Shown here in pieces: positions 51,338 to 64,000 of a stretch of 64,000 nucleotides of DNA; within the stretch, counting starts at the first letter, position 1; each line of letters opens with the position of its first letter. This stretch comes from Oreocharis arfaki (taxonomy: Eukaryota > Chordata > Aves > Passeriformes > Paramythiidae), in assembly GCA_013398015.1 (NCBI GenBank), contig VZRR01010895.1, positions 372,001 through 436,000 on the forward strand, in the 5' to 3' direction. Made by a program: the position numbers and the translations under genes. The notes under the pieces were generated by a model. It had not been told where the DNA came from. It searched no databases and was given only the letters and a program-made list of their open reading frames with translations.

Positions 51338-51387
51338 NNNNNNNNNNNNNNNNNNNNNNNNNNNNNNNNNNNNNNNNNNNNNNNNNN
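51338..51387. other. Assembly gap (50 N)
   Basis: Exactly 50 undetermined bases lie here. The real length is unknown, because a round number is usually a placeholder. Open frames crossing this region consist largely of undetermined residues and are not genes. Confidence 0.99.
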
Positions 51388-51445
51388 AAAAAAAAAAAAA
51401 AACAACAACATGGTAGGGGAGAAAAAGACACAAGTGAGGTTTCAC
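51388..51445 (+). repeat. Right copy of 58-bp repeat flanking the gap
   Basis: The copy starts directly after the last N with a 15-A run and ends in GTTTCAC. It aligns without gaps to 51,280-51,337 at an offset of 108. The differences fall in the A-run and G-run areas and in the AAGAGGGG/AAGTGAGG segment. Confidence 0.9.
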
Positions 51446-54400
51446 ACTACTGACAAGGCTTGTAATCCAGAAAAATCTGCCGTGTGAGCCAAGGCACAGC
51501 AACATAGCATTTAGGCACACAGAGGAGAAATGTTGTAAATTCCACTGGTCCAATGAGCAGAGACACAGTTTTCATAATTTTATCATTGTGCTCCATGGCT
51601 GAGCGGCCAATGGCAAGGCACAGGTTCCCATTTGAATGACATATGGGTTCACCCAACCAGAGAGATGTTAGAGCATTAAACACCACAAAGAGACAGGACA
51701 AGAATACAAAAAGCCAAATTAGCGCTCATGCAACGGCACGCTCCGGCAAGGACCTGCCTGCTCCAACCCAGCACCTCTGCCAGCTGCCCAGCATCGGGAA
51801 AGCCGTGTCCTCCAGGTAACAGCCTCTCACCTCATAAAACTCAAAGACACGCTGAAAAGTTATACTTCAAAGTGTGGCGGGAAAATAAGAAAATGTGTAT
51901 TTTTAAAACACTGGGAAATGTAGACTTAGACATGTGGGGAGTGAGAAGGGAGCAGGAATTACTCTTTCCCACAGTATTTCTAAAAAGTGCCATGGAAAAT
52001 ACATTTTACCTTTGTGGAAAGCTGTTCTTCAGACAGAAGTGTTTAACATGTTATATAAACATGTTATGCAGTGAAATGTAAAACACAGGGGGATTTTCAT
52101 CACATTTATTGCATTTGTTAGCCAAAACGTAGTAGTCTTGTAATCACTGCCACCGCTGCAGTAAAACACTTCAGTAATATTAACAAAAAAGTGCTTCCAG
52201 ACAGGCTTGTTGAAGGGGAAAAAGATTGTCTTGAACAACTTGGACCTAAACAAAAGAAAAAAACCAAATAAAACCCCCAAAGAACTGCAGACGAGCATGC
52301 AAAAGGAGATCAAGGCGCTGATTTCAACAGCAATTCACCATGGCCTGAAACTCCCTTTCATGAAAAAACCAAACCCAAGTCATATAAATTACCAAACACT
52401 GCCTAGGACACAGTTGTCCCCTCCCTGAGCAACGCAATGGAGCAACACATGAACCACACAACACCACCAGTCTAGAGGAGAGATTCGGACTTTGCAGACC
52501 TGATGGAGGAATTGCATTAGCAGTTTTCAGGCTTTGGCCCACAAATACAAGTCAAGAAATTCACCATACGGCACATAATGAGCACCACCTTCGCAAAGCA
52601 GGATTTGCAAAAGCAAAGGCAGAGAACAAGCTGCACTCAGGCTGCCTAAGAGACCCTGCCTACATACAGGCAACTTCTAAGGTGAGGAGTGGGCACCTTC
52701 ATCCCTGCCCCTCACCTTGCACCCAGCCAGCTGCAGCCTCCCTGTAGCTCAAAACAACTCAAGGAAGTGCAAGAGATGGCGCCTTCCACCAACTTTAAGG
52801 GAGTTTTTCTTCTCAGTCTTTCCATGCTTTATTTTCACTCTGCAGATCTCTCTAGATGTAGTCCCTTCAGATTTATCTTATAATACCAGGATTCTCTTCT
52901 GTTTGTACTGTGTTTTTCCTGCTCTCATTCATTTTACCCTTTCAGTGCTAACGCTATCATCTATGTAGAACACTTGAGAGACTTCACTAGGTTCTGCAAC
53001 ATTCTCCATTGATAAACTGAAAGGACTAGGAAGGAGGATTATCTTTAGGCATACATTCAAAATAGCTGTTTAGATCAAGGGTACTGATTAATTACTGCAG
53101 CTCAAAAGTCACTGACAATCTCTTCCCGGCCAAGAGGAGGACCACTGCTGCAGAAGCAGCAGTCTATAATAACCCTTATTAGAAGTTATTTAATCATACA
53201 GAGTTTATTTTTTAAGTGGTTGAATTTGTATTTCACTGGCAAAAAAAAAAAACTTTTTAGGACAACAGTGAATTTTTAGGAAAAACAACAATTTCTTTCC
53301 TTAAAAATTCCAGCACTACATCACTATCTGCTACAATATCTCCACATGCTTCACCTGGTAGATCCCAGAAAACTGTTTACGGGTTAAACTTTGCCCCAAA
53401 GTTTATCCCAGACATATCTTTTTACTTCTGAATTTGTTTTGCCTGAGAACTTCATATTCCAGCGTAACTTTCAACTGAACACATCCAACTAGTATCCTCT
53501 CATCTTCTTTTCTTTGTAGTTAATTACTAAGAACTTATTTCAGGACTATATGCACCAAAATACTGAAAGAAATCCCCTCTGACTCGGGAAAAAATCCCTA
53601 ATTCAGTTAAATATCTCCCTAACTGTTCTTTATATAAGCAAGCTGTATGCCACCTGAAAGAGTAAGATGAAGAGCAAATGAATCAAAGACTCGGAAATGT
53701 ACTCCTTAGTTAGTATTAGTATTTTAACATCTAACAGTAGAAAATTATTTCAAAGCTCCCCGTACACACACAGAACAGTGCTGGCAAAACACAAGAAAAG
53801 TAGATATGAAGCAGAATCGTCAGTGATGTCCTTCTTAAAATACTATCTTAGAGAACGACTCTCATACCCTCTAGGCTAATCCATTCCCATGCTCTGTGTT
53901 GGAAGATGATACTCATATTAAAAGATCTATCAAAGCCCGCCCAACCTTAGACAAGGAAAAAGAAGTCAGCACAGATAATGGGAGAGAAATCTTCTGAGCC
54001 GTAGGCAGAGCATCCCCCCCCCTTGCCATTATCTCTCCCCACTCTACCATGCTGAGGGAAGTTGGCAAACTGAGACAGAATTCCCAATTCAAAAAAGCAG
54101 GAGCTTTCAAAAAAGGTTAGGAAAGGGGGAGAGTAAGGCTGAAGATTAATAGGATCTTCAGAGCTCAGCAAAGTGCAGGACAGAGGGAGAAAAAATAAAA
54201 TCGATGTCTATGACATTTCAAAGTAAAAGAAATGTGAAAACCACTTTTTCCTTAGAAGCTGAAATTTTTAGTTTTATGGATGCATATTTCAATGTCTGAT
54301 ATGGAGATGTGAAAGCTCCTGAGGGTTAGTTTAGGGTGTTTTGCTTTGTTTTAAATAAAGTGCAGTACTAAAGCATGGCAGAAATTATTAAAAGTGGTTT

Positions 54401-57400
54401 TCAACCAGGAAGTTTTCAACTCAGAATGAAAGCATTATTACACATACACACAGAAAATGAAAAAAATCAAAGTCTGTCAAAACAGAAGAGTAAAGTAAGT
54501 TACAAAATCTGAACATTTAGATTTGACTATAACTGGCAAGAACATACAAGTGATAACTTACAACTGGAAAAAAAAAGTCTATTAAAAGAAAAAGAGTATT
54601 CTGGGGGGGTGGGGAACAGGTAGGTAGGGAGAAACAAAACTTTTCAAATTTCCCCAAAATATTTCTTTTGAAAACAATTTTCTTTTGAGGATACTTCAAC
54701 TATGAGAAAAATTCATCACCCAGTAGAAAACCACACTCGCCACATTTTCCAACAGCTTGCAGGTAACCAAACAAATACACTGCAGTACACCATCCTGCTT
54801 TGGTAATGTCAAAAATAAGAAGCACTTAATATGGATAAAATTTATATGGACTTACAATAGACTTACACAGAACAAAGATAAGCACACTGAGTTAAAATGT
54901 ATACATTGTGTTATAGTCTGTTTAATGTAGTGTTCATGTAAACCTGTAGGCAGACACACACGCTCAACTGAGCCACAGTGGAACATGACTGTCTTGGAGG
55001 CTAAGGTAATTTTAACATGAAAAAATGCTGTACTCATCTACAGAGCTCCAGGACACCGACAGGCCTTTTCTAACTCCATTTCTCTCGAACATAAGCAACT
55101 TGACATCAATAAAATGAACAAGTCATTCTCACAAAGTTAATGAAAATGGAGTTATGATTTCACTAAATCTACTGGTATCTTCTCTTTTAAAATTGCTCTG
55201 AGTAGAAAAGCACCAAAGATTTGAACAATACTGATGAAAGTATTTTCATCTCCGAAAGTAACGTAGCTTGATGGTCAATGTTTGGGCTGTACAGCTCAGG
55301 GGTTTTTCAAAGATGAGATTTCAATCGAACTCCAAGCTCCAAGAGAAGCCTCACAAACTATTGTTTCTCCCACCCAGGTGCAGCAAAGCCCTTGCATGAA
55401 TATCATCTGAACTCCCAACCAAACAAGATTACAGTACATAAATATGGCTCATCTAGCACTTACCAATGCAAACTTAAAACAGGAGACTTTCTTTTTAAGT
55501 TTTAAGGACAATATCCAGCTGTTGGCACCCCTTCTGCCCCTACCCAAGTCGTATAATGGATAGAAATGGTAAGAGCTCTACCACCACTGTGAGCAGCTGT
55601 AAAAATGAACAGATGTCCTCATCTTTCATCTAGCTGAAAGAAGACACAAAAGAAGTCAGGCCTAAATTCACTCCATCTTCAGTGCTTTTTCAGCTGTTGA
55701 CCAAGCAGTACTTAATGGAGTGACAGAAAGACAATGATGGGAGAGGGGGTGGACAGAGGGAAGCACATTAACAAGGCAATGATGCCCAACCTTCAAACAT
55801 TTTTTTTTTCCTTTCAGGTATGAAGTTGTTTCAAGATTTAAGGTATACTCAGAAAAATACGCTGTATTTCCGCTTTCAGAGCCAATGAGATAAACACCAA
55901 AGTCCTGCAGGAAGATAGGTAAGTCTTAGGCAATCACCCAGAAGGAGGAAGGTTTCAGGTATTAAGACGTAAAACTGCACTGAAAATACAGGCTAGGCAG
56001 AAAGCTAATAATGGTTTGATAAACCTGATTAAAAACCCCACATGGATAGATGGCAGTCAGTGCCTATTATTGCAAGGCTTGGTTGGGATTACTTTAATTA
56101 ATGTTCTACCTAAACTCTTACTTCAATAGCTACTAATTACCATTAAGAACTACCAGCTATATCCGCAGATTAAACATTTCTCCCCACCCCAAAGACCCAA
56201 TTTTAGAACCTGCTTCTACAACAAATTATTTGTTATATTATTTATTGTGCCATAGAAACCTCTACATCCTTTTAAATTTGTGGTAAGATCCTTTGATGTA
56301 GGTCCTTAAAAAAACTCGTTGAACAGATACTCACAAAACAGATGCCTCTTTACTCTATGCTGAAAGAGTGTGAAAAAATGTCAATATACTACATAACTTT
56401 AAAGCAAAATTAGAGGACTCCCAGTATTTGATGCAATCTTCAGACTGACTTAAATCCTGCAGCTTTCTCTTTCTTTCTGAACACACTTACGAATAGAGAA
56501 ATAAGAAAGACCTTGTCTTGAAGATGCAATTTTTTGTAGATTGATGTATTCTCTTTTAAAGGGATATAATTTTACAATCCCTCACAGGTGAGATACTGGG
56601 TTTAATATCTAAAGGAAAGTACATATTTGTCTTTATGTCAATCTGCATGAAAGAAAAATCACTGGTAAAGTAGCAATAAAATACATGCACTGCAAGGATC
56701 CATCTACATTCCTATTTTGTGGCTCAGATCTGACGTATTATTTGCCATATTCAGAAATGTAGTATTTCTCTATGCACACACATTAATCTTGACAAAAAGA
56801 TCTTATTTCAGTCATGCTGATCCTATTTTAAAATTTATTTAATACTCAGCTATAAAAGGCAAATACTATTTTATAATTGAAAAGGACATCACAGTTGAGA
56901 AATGTCCCTGATTGAAAACACTATCTGAATGGTTAAAAGAAAAATCCTGCTGTCTTTCCTTTAAAAATCAATAGCAGAAGACAGATATGTACTGATTTGG
57001 AGAAACTAATAAACAAATTGCAAAAAGAACAAAAGCCTTACCAGTTTCATACACACACATATAAAAACTCAATCATATTTTTCCCCACAGTATTGTGAAT
57101 TTAATAGAAACTATGCTGTGTACATCTATGAGATGCTGTATTTAAGAATTTTTGTATCTCTTTACAGATATCCACAAATTTCAGTAAACAATTATATAGG
57201 CTTGCAGTTTGAAAAAAGAGAATAAAAAAGGAACAATTCTAGTAGAGAATATCTTTAAAAAGAAATTTAGTCTCTTCTCCTGCAAGACAGAACCTCACTT
57301 TATATTTCTCAACTGTGAAACTGCATGAGAGCATAATGGTTTTAGTACAGCCAAAACAATAGCTTTGTACAAATAAGAAACCATGAAGAACAAAAAATAA

Positions 57401-58142
57401 ATGCAAAATCCAGTCAAACTCTGTACAGCAATTATGATTAAAAAGTGACTATTAGCACAGCTACAATACTTCAGACAAAATTTTTAACAACATTTGCTTT
57501 CTCCATCTGTCTTTTTAGAAGACTTATTTCAGCAGTGAGTCAGATTTTGGACAACACTTGATGCGGTGCCATTTAAAAAGTAAGAGAAATAAGGAGATTT
57601 TATGAAATGAATTCTGCCAAAATCCAAGGCAGATCTGGAATATGACAACAAATTCATGTCAAATAACAGTCTGCCTGATGTTTAGATTGTTAAGATTATT
57701 TAGGAAACGTGAAGAAAAAAAGTAAGCTTTCCAAGCAGTATTAAGGAACTTAGATTTTAGTGCATGTAACATATTATGAGAAAATTAATAGATACACGAA
57801 TTGAATTAAAAGATTCTGCGTTTGCCTATTGCTGTTATACACAGAGGAGCAATCATAGGCTGGCAGCAGATCCGTGTCATTAGAGTGACTTCTGCAACTT
57901 TTCTTTTCCACGTACAAAAGCAACTACACATCTATGAAGACAGCAGCAAGAGGGCCAACTGTCACAGTCTTAGTCTTATTTACCTTTGCTACCAGTGTTG
58001 TACAGGTTCTTCTCTACCAGAACTAAGGAGAACAAAAAGTATTTCAAGCAGCTAGATGGGGCAGACAGGATTTTGGTGAGTGGCTCTCTGGCACAGAGAA
58101 CAAGCTCGTAAGGTTAGAGTGCACAGACAGTACACTTTCTTT

Positions 58143-58155
58143 AAAAAAAAAAAAA
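58143..58155 (+). repeat. A13 homopolymer
   Basis: Thirteen A are followed by CC and a second A7 run. No adjoining element is recognised. Confidence 0.8.
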
Positions 58156-60975
58156 CCAAAAAAATTTACTAGCCCATTAGGAATCCCAGCCTAAACATTG
58201 CTTTTCTATTGTCCTTATGAATAAATCTCATTTGAGAAGTGAGACAAAGCATCCTGACAAAACTCTGTTCTGTAAAACTAGAAGAAAATAATGGAAACTT
58301 AACAATTCCTTTAAAACATTTATTAGGTCCAGAATGGGACTGTTGGGCAGAAGAGAACAAAGCACTGCCACGCAGTTTTGGCAGACCCAGTTGCAGCCAT
58401 CAAGGTGCCTTGCTCAAGTACATGAGCTTTAATTAGCCAATTATGTCTTATTTTTAAATTATTCTGACTGTAGCAATGCAACAAAGCAAGCTGATCTAAC
58501 TGCCAAGTGCCAGAGATTCACCTCCTCTCCATCCTCCCGGCACATACTCCCTACTTTTTGTTGCATGACTTCGGCAACAGCCTGGCCATGAGCTGAGCCA
58601 TTTTAGCACACTGAACCTGCAAAAAACTAAGCCTTCTCCCTTCCTTCCCAACAAAAACCACCCTGAAAGTCTCCCGCCCATTCAGCAAAACACTGCTAAG
58701 CTTCACGAAAATTAGGAAGGTACCGGACTGACCCAAGGGAAAGCAAGAAATCCAGCTGGAATCAATGTGCTGCAAGGAACAGAAAGCCATTCAAAATTAA
58801 GGAAACTGTTTCCCACAGTTGCCCAAGTCTGACTCAGATTTGTAACACCAGTTAAGTGCCACATAACAGCAATGGGATTGATGCACACTGTATTTTGCAT
58901 CACGCAAAGCAGAAAAAGCATATAAAAATCTCAGTGGCGTAAAAAAATCACTCCAACATCCAAGACATTAAATACATATATACACATCTATACTTAACAC
59001 AAGACACCCTCACTGAATTTTGTTAGTAATTAGTCCTCCATCTGAAAACGTTTAAGTAATTCACAATGATATATAAAATATATCAGTGAAGCTGACAGAT
59101 ACTATTACCTCAGTAGAGACTACATATTAAATCTTTAGTTCAAATCTATGGAAGCTCACCACCTACTCTCAACTCTTTGGAACAAACTCTCCTATATGGA
59201 ATTACATTTCACCTGTTTATCATCTCTGACCAATTTAGTTTGCTAAGCATTTTTTCCCAATTCCTTTCTTCCAAATATGTTGTAACATGTCTAGCATACT
59301 GTAGTTTTTTAAGCACTTGGGTAGTCAATGCACATATATAATCTGGTTTTCAAAGTCATAACATGCCTTGGGGGATATGAAAGGTGTTAGGAAAAATAAA
59401 TAAGGCAGTAAGAGTTTTTGGTTCAGCCAACCAGCCTAAAGTTACATTTTTCTAAGTACTTGTATGTATTCTTAGCCACTTTTAAGTATGTGTTAAAAGC
59501 ATAGAAACAATAAAGAAATTGTAGTTTTTCAGTGAGCCATGAAAACCTCTGCAGCTCCCTGGTGTAAATGCAGAGAAGTAATGGGTGATGAAAAAATATG
59601 GTCACCTTCTTACGACTAACTGGATTTGGGAGTTCAGCCTATGTAAAGCTCTTGAGAAGTAACTCACTTCAGCGGCTAAACCAAAACCAGTATTTAACAA
59701 ACTCAACAAATTTATAACAAAAGCTGCTGAAACCACTGTCAGAGAAAAGCCAAAAATTATCTGGAGACTGTATAAATTACTATTTACAACACTGTTATTA
59801 GGATATTGCCAGCACTCTTCAAACATAAAAGGGTGACATCTTACTTGTTCAATTTGCACACTTGCATGTCTATATGGTTACAAAACCAACGACATTTTCA
59901 ATATTTTTTCCTCAAGTTCTGTATTTCAACAATATTTTTCTGAAAAATGCAACTGCCCTTATAAATGAAACATCTCCAGAACAACCCCAAAAAGTTGCAG
60001 AAAAACAAGGAGGGATGAAGGAGAAAGACAAGCCTAGATGCTTAAAATAGTGCCATTACTAAGGGTATCAAGGTAAAAACTGAAGGGATGAATTGAAGAT
60101 ACGCTCAGTGCCCAAAGCATATTTCTGAAATACAAGATAACAATTTGTCTGAGAACATCTTCTCTTTATCTCTCTCTGAGGGTTGTAAGATTATTAATCT
60201 TCAGAGCACAAATCACTGCAAAACTACAATTCCCAATGTACCCTGCAGCCTATTCAATCACCTGAAGTACATGAGTCCTTGCTAAGAGTAGGCAGGTAAG
60301 TTTTAAGAAAACATAAAACTAGCTCTGCTGTGCAGTTTCCAGCTTTTAGTGGCTGGACATGTATTCCTCCCGTTCTCTACTCTTCTTGAAGAAAAAGACG
60401 TAGGGAATTAATCAATTGAGTGAGGCTGAGTATTTTTGGTTTCCTGTGAAAGAACAAACTCAAGGTGATATTGCAAAGTTTTGGCAACGCCCTCCACACA
60501 CTTCTGTATGGTACCAAAACACTAACCTCAGAGCAAAAAGGTATGTTACTAGGTTTCGACTATCCCCCTGAGCATCTTCTCAATGCTTCAGCTGACAGAA
60601 TCACGAAATGAAACACAAGCTCAAATAATGAAGTGGCGCCAGCGAACAGGAACAAAACCTTCTGGCATAGCTCAGACAATAGGATCAATCCAGGACAAAT
60701 GTTTGTTTCTCCTCTCTGAGTTTACAACTGCCCCTGTGATCCTGCCCTCCGGAGCAGCTTTTCACAGACAGGGAGAATGTCCCATCTACTGCTTTAAGTG
60801 AAAGCTTGCACATGGCACACACACGCATGCCCGCAGTAAGGATGATGCCATCTGAGACAGGTGCATCCTTTCCAGGCCTGAGGTCACAGCTACCACACCA
60901 GCGTTTGGTACCACACACTACGGTTAGGATTAACAGTCCAACTTCAGCTGAACTATCTCTCCTGTGTGGTTTTAA

Positions 60976-61014
60976 GGGTTAAACAAGGGGGAAAAAAGGG
61001 GGTTGGTTAGGGGG
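60976..61014 (+). other. Possible G-quadruplex tract
   Basis: A GGG run and three GGGGG runs are separated by loops of 8, 6 and 7 bases. This is near the limit of the usual rule, so folding is less certain than for the 45.5-kb motif. Confidence 0.4.
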
Positions 61015-62550
61015 AAATGTTTCATCCCCATGATATGGTTTGGCTGAGCTTCATGACCTCAGCCATGTCCCACTGCCTAGCTCCTCCATTCCACTATTCA
61101 AGCTCAGGTAACCCAAGTGCTGCATTAAGGATGGAGCAGAGAGATGCCCACACCACATAAGCACAAGTGGCTCCGAGTACCAAACTGCCACCAAAGTCTC
61201 CACAACATCCACTGGTGCTAGAAAAGACCCCTCCAGTGTACATCACAAGAATGCACAAACCACCATGTAAAAGTAACTAATTACATTTATTGCATCCACT
61301 GCTTCAGCAGCAGAAACAAAAAAACCAAACAAACCCTTGCACAGAAGACCACTGTTAGTCTCTAGACAAGTGAAGAAGATGGACTGGGAAGCATGCAGGG
61401 GAACTACCTGCCACCCAAAGGAGAGGACAAGGGGGTCTAACCCGGAGGTGGTCAATACTTGTTTGTCCCACCAGGGCCCAAGTGGGTCAAAACAGTCTGG
61501 GTAATAAACGCTACCTCACAGAAGATTCAGACACTTGGAATTTGGTGTCTGTTCCAGTACCCACCCCATTACCATGTTTACCACTGGGGAGGAGGTAGAT
61601 GACATACACCAAATTTACTGCCTGGTACTGCTAAACCATTAATTTATCTTACAGCTATTTTAGTGGCACAACCTCTGCTCTATAACGGCGCTCTTTTCCT
61701 GACTATGAGAAATTATTGGGCAGTTTGTGTTAACTGCTTTCCCGTCATGTTTCATTTCCAAACACCATCTTCTGTCAGTTTATTCCCATTCAACCCAAAG
61801 TGACTGTCTGCATGAATACAGATGATCTGTTCATTTTTATAATGGTCTAATTTCGAGAGCAGTTTCCACCTCCCCTAATCCTTGAACTTAAAAGACCAAC
61901 CAAACCCAACAAAATGAAAACAAAAACAAAACCTAAGGAAAAATAAAACCAAACAAAAATCTACCAAAGCACGAGCAGATTAAACCTCAACATCCTGGGA
62001 AATACATTCTGTATATGTCATTGACATATATCTGCATTTTACTTTGTTTGCAAAAAGACAAGAAATCTGGAAAATGGAAAAGAAAGAACCAAATGAAAGG
62101 GAAAAAAGCCCAACCAAACCCAGAATCACCCTACTCCTACCCGTTTCATCTGCATACAAACATTTTGCACCATAAACAGGCAAATTCTGCTTTTATATTC
62201 TTGCTTATTCCACTAATTTTAACATTTTACCAAAAAGAGAAGCCCTTCTGGAGGGGGTGAACCCTCCTCTCCTAGCACCCATAAATGTGCATCTGCACTG
62301 GAAACACTCTCAAAAAGCAGCAAAATCCAGTAAAGACTGGGAGGAGAAATGGGAGGGTTAAAAAGAAAAAAGAATCCGTGGAAGTGGTCCTGTGCAGCAA
62401 TTATGTAACTCGATACCAAAGGTGCGAAAGCTAGAATGAAAATATTTGATGTGACAGCTCTTCACCTCAGTTGTAGCATGCCCTATCTAAATAGCAGGAG
62501 AGCAGATGGTAATTTCCAAGCACATTTAGACCGGAATGCAAACGATACTT

Positions 62551-62578
62551 AAAAATAAATACATAAATAAACAAATAA
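62551..62578 (+). repeat. (AAAT)n imperfect simple repeat
   Basis: AAAAATAAATACATAAATAA followed by ACAAATAA is an imperfect AAAT/AAAC repeat. The region 61,891-61,962 upstream is similarly A-rich. Confidence 0.75.
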
Positions 62579-63297
62579 CGCTATACATGGAATAAATAAA
62601 GTGAAGCCTGTGTAGGGGGAGAGAGCATCTTACGAGGGTAACCAACATAGTTGGGGGAAAAAAAACCATGATCGAACACACAAATCTACAGTCACACAAG
62701 CCTTTCTTCAGATCTGACACTTACAATTTATTTTTCAGCTAAACCACCAACTTGTGGAGCAATACAAAGATGCATGCACTTGTCCTGGCAAAAGCTTTCA
62801 AAGTTCATTGGTATTAAATCTGCAGCCCAGTAAGCTGTGAAAACTCTGTCCTTTCAAATGAAGCCGCTTTTGAACACTTGTTTTGAAAATTTTAAGTGAA
62901 TAAGCAGACTGCATAAAATTTGTTCAAACACCCACCACCACCTAGAGATTTATGCAACGTCAGACTCAAATTCCAAGTTATTTTAAAGATAAGGAGAAAT
63001 AAATCATTTTAATATTAATCAAGACTGGTTTCAAAATGCTGCTTGCTCCACAGATAATTCTGAATAGTCTTCCAACTGTCCAATCAAATAAATCAATATC
63101 TGGGGTCACGGCAGAGGGGGATTTGTGAGCTATACATGCTCTGTATTTAATTGTCATAGCAAATCCCAGATTTAAAGCATCACTATGTCTGACAGAGCCA
63201 AGAACAGCCAGTGCCGTGACTAAGAGTGGTGCCTACTACTGCCCAGGAATCCACGCCGTCAGGATGTTTCTGAATGTGGAAAGATACATACCACCAC

Positions 63298-63350
63298 ATA
63301 TATGGATGTGTATATATAATATATTTATGTATACGTGCATGTGTATAGTA
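63298..63350 (+). repeat. AT/GT-rich low-complexity tract
   Basis: Alternating TA and TG steps (TGTATATATAATATATTTAT and following bases) form a low-complexity, easily melted tract that behaves as an imperfect microsatellite. Confidence 0.7.
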
Positions 63351-64000
63351 CATCCAAGACAAAATTCAACAAAACTGGGACCAGATGGAAGAGAAAGGAC
63401 AGAAACACACAGTGAATTGTTTGCAAGCATCTCCTATTCACCAGTATGGCTGGTGGAAGGGAATGCCCACATGCACCTTTCCCAGTTCTCTGCAGTGATA
63501 CAGCAGGCCAAGACGTTTTCCACTGGTCATCTTTTCTTTTTTATTCTATTCCAAAAAGTGACAACCAACTCCAGACAACTAAATGGAAACTCTTACAAAT
63601 GTTATGCCTAAATCGTTTTAAGGGAAAAAACCACCAGTTTGCCCACTTAAAACTTCTGAATCTGCTTTCACACATACTATTTTAACAAGCTACATGTATA
63701 CACAGCCCACTGCAGTATACTGATCTTTTAGGGATCCAGTAACATCCTACATCAGTAAATCATGGAAGCAAACATAAAACTAATTGTGCCTGAATAAAGC
63801 ATTGAGCACTCTTACCAAAATAATCCTCATGTTGATTATTGCAAAACCCTAATGCTTCACCCAGAGCAACAGCACCTAAAGTTTAGAGATTCCCCTGCCT
63901 GCATAGGTAAGCATCCTGTGTGTGCTCTTACCAGTTGAGGTCAGTCACTGCAACATTCCTCTCGGTGCGGTCACACCAGCTTTGTACCTCACTGTCCTAC

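Larger units (their letters stand above)
32938..64000 (-). other. ARID1B: ARID1B intron upstream of the 49-codon exon (partial)
   Basis: This is the 3' part of the intron preceding the Gln-rich exon. The upstream exon should end near a QYPQQQ-type sequence, which I do not find up to 64,000. The intron contains the ancient CR1-like LINE (to about 36,983), the younger CR1 (42,326-43,061), the N gap at 51,338 and scattered microsatellites. Stretches 37.0-42.3 kb, 43.1-51.2 kb and 51.5-64.0 kb otherwise show no recognisable gene, RNA or transposon. Very old, decayed repeats could be hidden there, for example around 38.2-38.65 kb. Confidence 0.85.

Noticed and set aside
51103..51553. Open frames spanning the N gap
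   Set aside because: They exist only because undetermined bases contain no stops, and the rest is poly-Lys or poly-Phe from A-runs.

Overview
The window is intronic vertebrate DNA, most likely from a bird. It carries two short coding exons of ARID1B, both on the minus strand. The bird call rests on a 5'-truncated CR1 LINE whose 3' end reads like avian CR1 (about 42,326-43,061), on very few other recognisable transposons, and on the near-mammalian sequence of the ARID1B exons. There are no operons, CRISPR arrays, plasmid or phage genes, rRNAs or tRNAs that I can recognise. Almost every open reading frame over 60 codons is a chance frame in non-coding DNA. The two real exons have no start codon of their own.

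Layout in transcript order, from high to low coordinates. 64,000-32,938 is intron upstream of the first exon. It contains an assembly gap at 51,338-51,387 flanked by near-identical 58-bp copies, the young CR1 at 42.3-43.1 kb, and an older, decayed CR1-like LINE ending near 36,983. 32,937-32,791 is a 49-codon Gln/Tyr-rich ARID1B exon. 32,790-14,152 is an 18.6-kb intron with simple repeats only. 14,151-14,041 is a 37-codon ARID1B exon. 14,040-1 is the start of the next intron, interrupted at about 2,036-2,345 by a compact CpG island with a 16-bp perfect palindrome resembling an RFX X-box.

ARID1B is a large subunit of the BAF (SWI/SNF) chromatin-remodelling complex. The exons here encode part of the disordered region N-terminal to the ARID DNA-binding domain. 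Both are phase 0 at each end and a multiple of three long, so skipping either would keep the frame.

No undescribed biological system is evident. The items most worth checking are the intragenic CpG island with its palindrome (alternative promoter or enhancer), the duplicated flanks of the gap, and the splicing of the two symmetric exons. Family assignments come from reading the sequence and recalling known families; no database search was run.
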